In this document: piece after piece, positions 6,530-13,883 of the stretch
Layout of the letters: every line of letters starts with the position of its first letter
Position numbering within the stretch: position 1 is the first letter of the stretch
Assembly: GCA_036654795.1 (NCBI GenBank)
Contig: JAVVRI010000042.1
Span: 1 to 19,323, forward strand
From: JAVVRI01 sp036654795
Lineage (GTDB): Bacteria; Bacteroidota; Bacteroidia; Bacteroidales; Tannerellaceae
Direction: 5' to 3'
DNA: 19,323 nucleotides
The notes under the pieces: generated by a model
What the model was told of the DNA's origin: nothing
What the model saw: only the letters and a program-made list of their open reading frames with translations
Databases searched by the model: none
Translations under genes and position numbers: made by a program

Positions 6530-7285
6530 TTAGTCTTGCAGTTTAGCTGCAATAAACTCGCGGTTCAAGCGAGCGATGTTCGTAACAGAGATGCTCTTCG
6601 GGCATTCCATTTCGCAAGCACGGGTGTTGGTACAGTTACCAAAGCCCAGTTCGTCCATCTTAGCCACCATAGCCTTTGCACGGCGGCTGGCCTCGATCTT
6701 ACCTTGGGGCAGAAGAGCCAACTGACTTACCTTTGCAGAGACGAAGAGCATAGCCGATCCGTTCTTACAAGCAGCAGCACACGCACCGCAACCAATGCAG
6801 GCAGCAGCGTCCATCGCCATTTCAGCATCTGCACGGGGGATAGCGATTGCGTTCGCATCGGGCACACCACCAGTATTGACAGACACAAAGCCACCGGCCT
6901 GGATGATCTTATCGTAGGCATAACGGTCTACCATCAAGTCGCGAATAACCGGAAAACCGGCCGAACGCCAAGGCTCGATGGTGATCGTAGCGCCATCGTT
7001 GAACTTGCGCATGTGTAGCTGGCAAGTCGTAACAGCCGTGTCGGGTCCGTGCGGATGTCCGTCGATGTATAAGGAACACATACCGCAAATACCTTCGCGG
7101 CAGTCATGGTCGAACACGACCGGCTCTTTGCCGTTGTTGACAAGCTGTTCATTGAGGACGTCAAGCATTTCAAGGAAAGAACTTCCTTGCGAGATCCCCT
7201 TCAGTTGATAGGTTTCAAAAGCACCCTTCTCTTTCGGGCCTTTCTGACGCCAAACCTTCAGTGTGATATCTATATTTTTATCCAT
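6530..7285 (-). CDS. frdB: Fumarate reductase/succinate dehydrogenase iron-sulfur subunit
   Basis: A 251-residue electron-transfer subunit that passes electrons from the membrane cytochrome b to the flavoprotein. The N-terminal ferredoxin-like domain shows the [2Fe-2S] ligands in CREGICGMC (Cys62, Cys67, Cys70) and Cys88. The C-terminal domain has CIGCGACAAAC (Cys163, 166, 169, 173), then Cys218, Cys224 and Cys228-Pro, the ligand set for one [4Fe-4S] and one [3Fe-4S] cluster. It is the last gene of the frdC-frdA-frdB operon, 38 bp after frdA, with a terminator just beyond. Subunit order and a single cytochrome b subunit match the diheme type-B enzymes (Wolinella, Bacteroides). Fumarate reduction is the likely direction in an anaerobic fermenter, but sequence does not fix direction. 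All ligands are intact. Confidence 0.95.
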   Translation of the reverse strand: MDKNIDITLKVWRQKGPKEKGAFETYQLKGISQGSSFLEMLDVLNEQLVNNGKEPVVFDHDCREGICGMCSLYIDGHPHGPDTAVTTCQLHMRKFNDGATITIEPWRSAGFPVIRDLMVDRYAYDKIIQAGGFVSVNTGGVPDANAIAIPRADAEMAMDAAACIGCGACAAACKNGSAMLFVSAKVSQLALLPQGKIEASRRAKAMVAKMDELGFGNCTNTRACEMECPKSISVTNIARLNREFIAAKLQD

Positions 7286-7323
7286 AACTTTTATCTTTAC
7301 TGTTTTAAATAAATGACTACTCC

Positions 7324-9267
7324 TTAGTTCTTATAATTACGTTGCTGACGGACTACGAATTCGTAATCGAGCGTCTCTTTCAGCATCACCGGGTCTTTGT
7401 CTTCACCCTGGTACTGCCAGCAGGAAACGTAAGAGAACAGATCGTCATGGCGAAGTGCTTCGCCTTCGGGCGTCTGGTGTTCTTCGCGGAAGTGTCCACC
7501 GCACGACTCGGCACGGTCGAGCGAGTCGTGTGCCATCAGTTCGCCAATTTCAAGGAAGTCGGCTAGGCGAAGTGCCTTCTCAAGTTCTACGTTCAAGTCA
7601 CTAGCCGTTCCGGGGATCCGTACGTCGCTCCAGAACTCTTTCTTCAACTGCTTGAGCTGCTCGATGGCTGCTTTGAGGCCTTCGGCGTTGCGGGCCATAC
7701 CAATATGTTCCCACATGATATGTCCAAGCTTCTTATGGATACTGTCCACAGAAGACTTACCCTTGATGCTCATCAGACGGCTGATACGTTCTTGGATATG
7801 CTTTTCAGCTTCCACGAACTCGGGCAGGTCGGTGCTGAAGCGCGGTACCTGAATCTGGTCGGCCAGATAGTTCTGGATCGTATAAGGCAATACGAAATAA
7901 CCATCGGCCAAGCCTTGCATCAGAGCAGAAGCGCCCAGACGATTGGCACCGTGGTCGGAGAAGTTTGCCTCGCCAATAGCGAACAAGCCCGGTACAGAGG
8001 TCTGCAACTCATAGTCTACCCAGAGGCCACCCATTGAATAGTGAAGTGCCGGGAAGATCATCATCGGAGTCTGATATGGATTATCATCAACAATCTTTTC
8101 ATACATCTGGAAGAGGTTGCCGTAACGGGCTTCCACAACATTCTTTCCTAAACGGTTGATGGCTTCGGAGAAGTCCAGATATACAGCCAAACCGGTCGTA
8201 CCCACACCACATCCGGCATCGCAGCGCTCTTTGGCGGCACGCGAGGCAACGTCGCGAGGAACAAGGTTACCAAAGGCCGGATAGCGACGCTCCAAGTAGT
8301 AGTCGCGATCTTCTTCTTTCAGTTCGGTCGGTTTAAGCGTGCCTTTGCGGATGGCTTCGGCATCTTTCTGATGCTTCGGTACCCAGATACGCCCGTCGTT
8401 ACGGAGTGATTCGGACATCAACGTCAGTTTAGACTGGAACTCACCGTGTACAGGGATACAAGTCGGGTGGATCTGCACCATACAAGGGTTAGCAAAGTAA
8501 GCACCCTTCTTATAGCACTGCCAAGCAGCGGATCCGTTCGACGTCATTGCGTTAGTAGAAAGGAAGAAGGTATTTACATAACCACCCGTAGCAACAACGA
8601 CAGCATGCGCTGCGTAACGCTCCAACTTACCGGTGATCAGGTTACGGGCAACGATACCGCGAGCGCGACCATCCACCTTTACCACATCCACCATTTCGTG
8701 GCGGGTAAACATCTTTACCTTACCTAGTCCGATCTGACGGCTCAAGGCTGAATAGGCACCGAGCAGCAACTGCTGTCCCGTCTGACCGCGGGCATAGAAC
8801 GTACGTGATACTTGAGCACCACCAAACGAACGGTTATCCAACAGACCGCCATATTCGCGGGCAAAAGGTACACCTTGTGCTACGCACTGGTCGATAATAG
8901 CGTTCGATACTTCGGCCAGACGATATACGTTGGCTTCGCGGGCACGATAGTCGCCCCCTTTAATCGTATCGTAAAACAGACGGTAAACGGAGTCACCATC
9001 GTTCTGATAATTCTTTGCGGCATTGATACCACCCTGTGCAGCGATTGAGTGAGCACGGCGGGGTGAGTCCTGAATACAGAAATTCAACACATTAAATCCC
9101 AATTCAGCCAATGAGGCAGCAGCAGAAGCTCCGGCCAGACCGGTACCAACTACGATAATATCCAGACGACGCTTGTTAGCGGGATTCACCAACTTCTGGT
9201 GATCTTTATAATTCTTCCACTTCTCAGCCAACGGACCTTGAGGGATTTTAGATTCTATTTGAGCCAT
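7324..9267 (-). CDS. frdA: Fumarate reductase/succinate dehydrogenase flavoprotein subunit
   Basis: A 647-residue catalytic subunit, close to the length of type-B FrdA proteins. The FAD-binding GTGLAG (41-46) follows the first strand. His73 in HSIAAQGGINAA is the expected covalent FAD attachment residue. YSMGGLWVDYE and LFAIGEANFSDHGANRLGASAL mark the capping and FAD domains, and the C-terminal helical domain ends with the DRAESCGGHFREEHQTPEGEA segment typical of the family. It reduces fumarate to succinate, probably on the cytoplasmic face with FrdB and FrdC. It lies 34 bp after frdC and 38 bp before frdB, on one leftward transcript. The Bacteroidales enzyme has been tied to quinol-dependent fumarate respiration. 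No truncation or missing motif is seen. Confidence 0.96.
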   Translation of the reverse strand: MAQIESKIPQGPLAEKWKNYKDHQKLVNPANKRRLDIIVVGTGLAGASAAASLAELGFNVLNFCIQDSPRRAHSIAAQGGINAAKNYQNDGDSVYRLFYDTIKGGDYRAREANVYRLAEVSNAIIDQCVAQGVPFAREYGGLLDNRSFGGAQVSRTFYARGQTGQQLLLGAYSALSRQIGLGKVKMFTRHEMVDVVKVDGRARGIVARNLITGKLERYAAHAVVVATGGYVNTFFLSTNAMTSNGSAAWQCYKKGAYFANPCMVQIHPTCIPVHGEFQSKLTLMSESLRNDGRIWVPKHQKDAEAIRKGTLKPTELKEEDRDYYLERRYPAFGNLVPRDVASRAAKERCDAGCGVGTTGLAVYLDFSEAINRLGKNVVEARYGNLFQMYEKIVDDNPYQTPMMIFPALHYSMGGLWVDYELQTSVPGLFAIGEANFSDHGANRLGASALMQGLADGYFVLPYTIQNYLADQIQVPRFSTDLPEFVEAEKHIQERISRLMSIKGKSSVDSIHKKLGHIMWEHIGMARNAEGLKAAIEQLKQLKKEFWSDVRIPGTASDLNVELEKALRLADFLEIGELMAHDSLDRAESCGGHFREEHQTPEGEALRHDDLFSYVSCWQYQGEDKDPVMLKETLDYEFVVRQQRNYKN

Positions 9268-9301
9268 AATAAATTTAATTTGTTTTGATTACACCTTGAT
9301 T

Positions 9302-10006
9302 TTAACAGCAAGCACCGGCAGCGCACAGGCTTTTCAGATAGAAGGCAATGGTTACAACGGCAAAGCCGAGGCAAACAACTGCAGCGAAAATGTCAGATAT
9401 ACACTTCCAGCGGTTGAACCATACCGTGTTGTTCCATCCAATGGTCTGGATAGCACTCCAGAAACCGTGCGTTAGGTGGAACCACAAAGCTGCGTACCAT
9501 ACAAGGTAAAGCACCACAATCACGATGTTGCTGAAATAAAAGCGGATAAAAGCAGCGCCATCTTGCGGAGACACCATCAAACCACCCAGTTCAACTTCGT
9601 GATTACCCAGCAATTCGGCAAACATCATCTTGTACCAGAACTGACTGAAGTGCAAGAGAAGGAAGCCCACTACGACAATTCCCAAAACCAACATGTTTTG
9701 AGAAGCCCATTCCACACCTTTTGGGCGTGTGTTCACTGCATACTTGTCGTTGCCACGTGCTTTCTGATTCTGCAAAGTCAGCATAAAAGCATAAAGAATG
9801 TGAATCACAAAACCAGCAGCCAACACTGCCGTAGCAGCCACAGCATACCAGTTTGCTCCCAAGAATGCACAAATCACGTTATAGGCCTCCTCCGAAAAGA
9901 CGGCCGCCACGTTCATCGACAAGTGGAATAAGAGGAACAAAACAAGGAAAATACCTGATATACTCATTATCAGTTTCTTCCCGATAGAAGAATTAAGTAA
10001 CCACAT
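9302..10006 (-). CDS. frdC: Fumarate reductase/succinate dehydrogenase cytochrome b subunit (diheme, type B)
   Basis: A 234-residue integral membrane subunit with five hydrophobic segments (about 12-35, 52-78, 105-127, 157-178 and 205-224). Histidines His28, His69, His119, His177 and His180 fall in or beside the helices. Four of them should hold two b hemes, as in the Wolinella-type enzyme; which of 177 and 180 acts is uncertain. It anchors FrdAB and takes electrons from menaquinol. As first gene of the operon it has a well-formed promoter (10081-10112) and a leader of about 68 nt that begins with a palindrome. The C-terminal CAAGACC carries three cysteines with no role I can name. Confidence 0.93.
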   Translation of the reverse strand: MWLLNSSIGKKLIMSISGIFLVLFLLFHLSMNVAAVFSEEAYNVICAFLGANWYAVAATAVLAAGFVIHILYAFMLTLQNQKARGNDKYAVNTRPKGVEWASQNMLVLGIVVVGFLLLHFSQFWYKMMFAELLGNHEVELGGLMVSPQDGAAFIRFYFSNIVIVVLYLVWYAALWFHLTHGFWSAIQTIGWNNTVWFNRWKCISDIFAAVVCLGFAVVTIAFYLKSLCAAGACC

Positions 10007-10067
10007 AAGATAATAATTTAAGTTATTTAATTGTATTTAGAAATTCCTATAGTACTGAGTCAATCCA

Positions 10068-10080
10068 CGTAATCATTACG
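10068..10080. promoter_or_regulatory. 13-bp perfect palindrome at the predicted frd transcription start
   Basis: CGTAAT-C-ATTACG is a perfect inverted repeat with a single central base at 10074, the base expected to be about +1 of the frd transcript. It touches the -7 box (10081). The position suits an operator for a repressor blocking initiation. The regulator is unknown, and a short palindrome can arise by chance. Confidence 0.4.
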
Positions 10081-10112
10081 CAAAGGTATGCTAAATCCCT
10101 ATATCACGCAAA
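10081..10112 (-). promoter_or_regulatory. Bacteroides-type promoter of frdCAB
   Basis: Minus-strand TACCTTTG (10088-10081) matches TAnnTTTG, and TTTG (10112-10109) lies 20 bp upstream, the full -33/-7 consensus. The predicted start is near 10074. This is the best-matching promoter in the window and fits a highly expressed respiratory operon. Confidence 0.7.
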
Positions 10113-10179
10113 CGATATAAAGAAATATTTCGCCAATAGAAAAACAGCTATCGTATGAAAGCAAATCTACACTCTACAT

Positions 10180-10211
10180 GTTGCTTAATTCAAATCGAAT
10201 AACTACATTTG
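10180..10211 (+). promoter_or_regulatory. Bacteroides-type promoter of the PAP2 phosphatase gene
   Basis: GTTG (10180-10183), 20 bp, then TACATTTG (10204-10211) fits the -33/-7 consensus. The start would be near 10218, downstream of an in-frame ATG at 10178. That excludes the longer reading and supports translation from 10238. Confidence 0.62.
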
Positions 10212-10237
10212 CGCAATCAATAAACTGTCTCGAACTG

Positions 10238-11632
10238 ATGAAAAATTATCTATTGACCATTCTTTTTATACTCTACGCCTCGTTGCTACAAGCGCAACAG
10301 CAAGATTCCATACGACCTGAATTACATAATATCAGTCATTTCGAAGCGACAACAAATAAGATCACGTCCAGCAAAGCCTATCGCATGCTGCGTATACCCG
10401 TGCCACTCTTTATCACTTCGGCCATCACTTATTCCAGAGGGAATCAATTCCGGGCTATGCGCAACACCTATGCGCCCACTTTTAGCCACCATTACGACGA
10501 CTACTTGCAATACATTCCTGCGGTGGCCATGGTCGGCATGAAGTTGGGAGGCGTAAAGGGGCGTAGCTCGTGGGGACGAATGCTGGTATCAGACGCCTTT
10601 TCGGTAGCCCTAATGGCAGGGACGGTAAACATACTAAAATCATCGATCAATAGGACGCGCCCGGACGGTTCGCAAAACAACTCCTTCCCATCGGGACACA
10701 CGGCGACGGCCTTTATGACCGCCACCATGATGCACCACGAATACGGCCTGACGCGCAGCCCGCTTTACAGCATCGGCGCCTATACCTTGGCCACCGCCAC
10801 CGCCTTCAGCCGCCAACTCAACAACCGGCATTGGCTAAGCGACGTATTGGCTGGTGCGGGGATCGGCATCGCCTCCACCGAACTGGGCTATTTCCTAGCC
10901 GACCTGATCTTTAAGGATAAAGGGCTCAACATGAAAAACAACCTGTTCGAAAAAGCACCCGTCGGAGGGCATCCCTCGTTCCTTGAATTTGGCGTTGGAT
11001 ATAGCATCATGAACGGCAGTGTGGAGATAGGCAACCGTATACGCATGTCCTCCCCTGGAGCGACACACCTTAGCGCAAAAGGGGCTTATTTCTTTAGCCC
11101 CTACTTCGGCATTGGTGGCGAAGTTGCTGCACTCGCTTCGCAACAGAGCTTCGACGGTACACTCTACGAGGCAAACAGCAGTAACGACCCCTACCATATT
11201 AAACAAGTAAACTCTGAACAGATGGGCGTTATCACGGCAGGTATAGGGCCATACTTCTCCTTTCCACTTACACCGAACATCTTGTTTGGTACGAAGTTTT
11301 TGGCCGGTTATGCCCACTACAGCGCAAACAACGTCACGGCCGACCTAACCAGCACCGCCCCCAACACCGCCCCCATTACCGGTATTGAACTATTAAAAGG
11401 GGAGGCAGAAGACAATTTATTTATGCGTACCGGTTTATCTGTGACCGGCGTAGCCAACCGTAGCTTGGCGATTCGCCTCTACATCGACTACGACTATAGC
11501 TTCTTGAATGCCCGCTATAGCGTATTGGAGACCAGCAAACTACCTGAAGTAAACTACAGCAACAAACAATACAGCAAAAACTATATCCACTACTTTACCA
11601 TCGGCGCTGCCGTAACTGCGCTGTTTTGGTAA
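10238..11632 (+). CDS. PAP2-family lipid phosphatase with signal peptide and C-terminal beta-rich (possible outer-membrane barrel) domain
   Basis: I place the start at 10238, not the in-frame ATG at 10178, because MKNYLLTILFILYASLLQAQ is a clean signal peptide and the promoter at 10180-10211 lies in between. The product has 464 residues. The PAP2 domain (about 50-225) has all three acid-phosphatase motifs: KSSINRTRP (Lys134, Arg141), PSGH (151-154, His154) and SRQLNNRHWLSD (Arg192, His198 nucleophile, Asp202). After about residue 235 comes some 225 residues of alternating hydrophobic/polar segments rich in Gly, Tyr and Ser, ending in an aromatic residue (ALFW), as in outer-membrane beta-barrels. 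It should dephosphorylate a lipid phosphate or pyrophosphate in the envelope, such as lipid A or undecaprenyl pyrophosphate; the substrate is not known. It may be cotranscribed with the flavoprotein gene 60 bp downstream. Confidence 0.85.
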   Translation: MKNYLLTILFILYASLLQAQQQDSIRPELHNISHFEATTNKITSSKAYRMLRIPVPLFITSAITYSRGNQFRAMRNTYAPTFSHHYDDYLQYIPAVAMVGMKLGGVKGRSSWGRMLVSDAFSVALMAGTVNILKSSINRTRPDGSQNNSFPSGHTATAFMTATMMHHEYGLTRSPLYSIGAYTLATATAFSRQLNNRHWLSDVLAGAGIGIASTELGYFLADLIFKDKGLNMKNNLFEKAPVGGHPSFLEFGVGYSIMNGSVEIGNRIRMSSPGATHLSAKGAYFFSPYFGIGGEVAALASQQSFDGTLYEANSSNDPYHIKQVNSEQMGVITAGIGPYFSFPLTPNILFGTKFLAGYAHYSANNVTADLTSTAPNTAPITGIELLKGEAEDNLFMRTGLSVTGVANRSLAIRLYIDYDYSFLNARYSVLETSKLPEVNYSNKQYSKNYIHYFTIGAAVTALFW

Positions 11633-11692
11633 CAGGATATTAGAAAAAGACGTATCGTTGCTTCTACATATTAAAACAAAACTGCAAGCATA

Positions 11693-12166
11693 ATGAAAAC
11701 CCTAGTACATACAGAAAAAGAGGATATTGAATCGATCATCAAACAGTGTAGCATCTGTTACGTTGGATTGGCTGATACGGACGGAACACCGTATGTACTT
11801 CCGATGAACTTTGGCTATCGGGATGGAACCGTCTACCTGCACTCCGCACAAGAAGGGCGCAGCATCTCCATATTGGCCAGAAACCCCAAAATATGCATCA
11901 CCTTCAGTACTGACCATGACCTAGTGTTTCAACATCCCGAAGTGGCATGTAGTTACCGGATGCGCTCCAAGAGTGTCATCCTCTGGGGTAAGGTACGCTA
12001 CGAAGAAGAGTTCTGCCAAAAGGTAAAAGCGCTAGATATCATCATGCAGCAATATTCCGACAAATCCTTTCAATACTCCGACCCCGCCGTCAAAAACGTA
12101 AAAATATGGCTGGTAGACATCGACAAAGTAACCTGTAAAGAGTTTGGCGCTCCACATGAGAAATAA
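11693..12166 (+). CDS. Pyridoxamine 5'-phosphate oxidase-like flavoprotein (NimA-related family)
   Basis: A 157-residue split-barrel flavin-binding protein of the Pyridox_ox_2 group, at normal length. The pattern CYVGLADTDGTPYVLPMNFGYRDGT followed by VYLHSAQEGRSISIL (in two stretches, about 22-62) is the family hallmark: the second strand binds flavin phosphate and the histidine in YLHS lies in the FMN pocket. WGKVRYEE forms a later strand. Members reduce or bind flavin-linked substrates; the 5-nitroimidazole reductases (Nim) belong to the same family, but many chromosomal relatives confer no such trait, and nothing here shows one. No promoter of its own is clear in the 60-bp gap after the phosphatase gene. 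It converges with the MBL hydrolase, whose stop lies 20 bp away, with no strong hairpin between. Confidence 0.85.
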   Translation: MKTLVHTEKEDIESIIKQCSICYVGLADTDGTPYVLPMNFGYRDGTVYLHSAQEGRSISILARNPKICITFSTDHDLVFQHPEVACSYRMRSKSVILWGKVRYEEEFCQKVKALDIIMQQYSDKSFQYSDPAVKNVKIWLVDIDKVTCKEFGAPHEK

Positions 12167-12186
12167 GACAAATTGCCTCATTCTGC

Positions 12187-12909
12187 TCAAAACTCCACAC
12201 TTTGCCCTTTGTGCGTCCAAGTGATGAAACGTACGCCGCGTGCTTCAGCGAAAGGGCGAAAGGCAGCGGCTTCGGCATAGGCCTCAGTAAAGTGCATAGG
12301 AGAAAAGAGAGAGGTGGGTATGCGGTCGATAAACTGCTCGGCACCGCGCATGTAGTCGCTTCCAATACGGGCATCGACAGGGAATAGGAGAAGATCAAGG
12401 CGAGGCACCTCTTTGACAATTAGCGCCAACTCGCGCATGTAATGTGCTTCGGAAGCAGCAGATTCTTCGGGGGTAGAGGAGTCTGTCCAATGCCAATTAT
12501 TCAAATCTCCGGCATGAAAGATTTGTTTGCCACCGGTCTCAATAAGAAAAGAGACGCCGGCATCAGTGGAGCCAAATGCGCGTATGGTGAGGAGGTCATC
12601 GCGATAAGTTTCTCCTTGTCGGATGTAGATGGCGTCTTCAGCTCGTGCACGTCTTCGCTTTAGAATATCTTTGGAAAAAATGTAGGTAATGTCCTCCTTC
12701 TGCTCTTTCCACTTCAGAACGTCAATATTAAAATGATCAGGATGAAAGTGGGTAGCCAGCACATATAGCTTACCAGATCGTGTCAGTATGTCCCGATAGA
12801 CCACCCCGTCATCCGGAAAATATCCGGAGTCATGATAATAGTCTATGATGATGGTACACGTACCCGTTTCAATCGCAAACCCGCTGTGATATATGTATGT
12901 CAATTTCAT
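12187..12909 (-). CDS. MBL-fold metallo-hydrolase
   Basis: A 240-residue cytoplasmic protein (no signal peptide) of the metallo-beta-lactamase fold, of the UlaG-like/small MBL type. The metal motif HFHPDH (His54, His56, Asp58, His59) is intact. His132 and Asp135 in FHAGDLNNWHW supply further ligands and His206 in SPMHF the last one. It would hydrolyse a phosphoester, lactone or thioester; the substrate is not indicated by sequence or neighbours. The start at 12909 is supported by AGGAG 6-10 bases upstream, one of the few clear Shine-Dalgarno sites here, and by a -7 box at 12946-12953. It is a single-gene leftward unit, divergent from the exporter operon. Confidence 0.9.
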   Translation of the reverse strand: MKLTYIYHSGFAIETGTCTIIIDYYHDSGYFPDDGVVYRDILTRSGKLYVLATHFHPDHFNIDVLKWKEQKEDITYIFSKDILKRRRARAEDAIYIRQGETYRDDLLTIRAFGSTDAGVSFLIETGGKQIFHAGDLNNWHWTDSSTPEESAASEAHYMRELALIVKEVPRLDLLLFPVDARIGSDYMRGAEQFIDRIPTSLFSPMHFTEAYAEAAAFRPFAEARGVRFITWTHKGQSVEF

Positions 12910-12945
12910 CGTGGCTCCTTTCTGTCCTTTTATCTGTTACTATCG

Positions 12946-12953
12946 CAAATATA
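12946..12953 (-). promoter_or_regulatory. Putative -7 box (TATATTTG) of the MBL hydrolase gene
   Basis: Minus-strand TATATTTG matches TAnnTTTG and lies 36 bp before the ATG at 12909. No TTTG is found at the -33 distance. Confidence 0.42.
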
Positions 12954-13088
12954 GTAAGGAAATAGATACGGTGAGTATAAGGAATCATAAATTAACAGTA
13001 TCCGCCTTGATCTTCTTGCTGATAAAGAAACGATGTTAATCTATTGTAATAATTAGTACCTTGCGATACACGGTATTGTTTGTTATCT

Positions 13089-13096
13089 TATATTTG
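13089..13096 (+). promoter_or_regulatory. Putative -7 box (TATATTTG) of the ABC exporter operon
   Basis: TATATTTG matches TAnnTTTG and would start a transcript near 13103. TTG motifs upstream are at 10 and 25 bp, not 19-21, so the -33 half is off. The promoter may be weak or need an activator. This is the only candidate in the 290-bp gap. Confidence 0.4.
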
Positions 13097-13199
13097 TTGC
13101 GATGATTTACAATAAAATTAGCCGAATATGTAACAAATGCTACAAACTGTACGTCTAATAATATAAACAGCAACAATAAAACAGGATAATAATAGGATA

Positions 13200-13883
13200 A
13201 TGATTGAACTGAAAGGAATAAACAAGACATACTTCAACGGTGCGCCACTGCACGTTTTGAAAGGGATTGATCTGAACATAGAACAAGGCGAAATGGTTTC
13301 TATCATGGGTGCCTCCGGCTCCGGTAAATCCACCTTGCTAAACATTCTGGGTATTCTGGATACCTACGACACCGGTACCTATCGGCTAAACGGTCAGCTG
13401 ATCCAAGGGCTAAGCGAAAGCCGTTCAGCCGAACTACGTAACCGGATGATCGGATTTATCTTTCAATCATTCAATCTGATCTCTTTTAAGAATGCAATGG
13501 AAAACGTAGCTCTGCCCCTCTATTATCAGGGTATCACCCGCAAAAAGCGTAACACAATGGCCATGGAATATCTTGACATGGTAGGTCTCAAGGATTGGGC
13601 GGAGCACATGCCGAACGAGATGAGCGGTGGGCAGAAGCAGCGCGTAGCCATTGCCCGTGCCCTGATTGCCAAACCCCAAGTAATCCTAGCCGATGAGCCG
13701 ACCGGTGCATTGGACAGTAAAACCACCGTAGAGGTGATGCAACTCCTCCGCGACGTAAACCAGACCGGCATGACAATGGTCATCGTAACCCACGAACGCT
13801 CCGTAGCCGAGGCGACGGAGAAGATCATCCATGTGAAGGACGGCCTAATAGAAACCATCGAAAAACTAAACGCAAATGTTTGA
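13200..13883 (+). CDS. ABC transporter ATPase, MacB/LolD type
   Basis: A 227-residue stand-alone nucleotide-binding subunit of the LolD/MacB/FtsE branch. Every ATPase element is visible: Walker A GASGSGKST (37-45), Q-loop Gln89 in FIFQSFNL, signature MSGGQKQR (141-148), Walker B VILADEP (161-167, with Asp165 and Glu166), D-loop ALDS (170-173) and switch His198 in VTHE. It powers the two MacB-type permeases encoded next by moving mechanical force across the membrane rather than passing substrate through it, as known for MacB. First gene of the five-gene operon, its last 8 bp overlap the first permease start (ATGTTTGA), implying coupled translation. No Shine-Dalgarno is seen, normal for the group. 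Confidence 0.95.
   Translation: MIELKGINKTYFNGAPLHVLKGIDLNIEQGEMVSIMGASGSGKSTLLNILGILDTYDTGTYRLNGQLIQGLSESRSAELRNRMIGFIFQSFNLISFKNAMENVALPLYYQGITRKKRNTMAMEYLDMVGLKDWAEHMPNEMSGGQKQRVAIARALIAKPQVILADEPTGALDSKTTVEVMQLLRDVNQTGMTMVIVTHERSVAEATEKIIHVKDGLIETIEKLNANV

Larger units (their letters stand above)
12910..13199. other. 290-bp intergenic region between divergent MBL and exporter genes
   Basis: AT-rich stretch with one -7 box for each side (12946-12953 leftward, 13089-13096 rightward). I see no ORF, tRNA, long dyad or riboswitch-like fold. The exporter leader of about 95 nt (13103-13199) is A-rich and apparently unstructured. Confidence 0.5.

Noticed and set aside
10178..10237. Longer N-terminus for the PAP2 protein starting at ATG 10178
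   Set aside because: The consensus promoter at 10180-10211 would start transcription after that ATG, and the signal peptide begins cleanly at 10238.
11693..12166. A nitroimidazole-resistance (nim) gene
   Set aside because: The family is shared, but most chromosomal members are not resistance genes. No insertion sequence or strong promoter lies upstream.
12140..12200. Terminator between the convergent flavoprotein and MBL genes
   Set aside because: Only 4-bp stems without a T-tract can be drawn; no convincing intrinsic terminator.
12910..13199. Riboswitch or leader RNA before the exporter operon
   Set aside because: The leader is A-rich with no stable nested stems or terminator/antiterminator pair that I can see.
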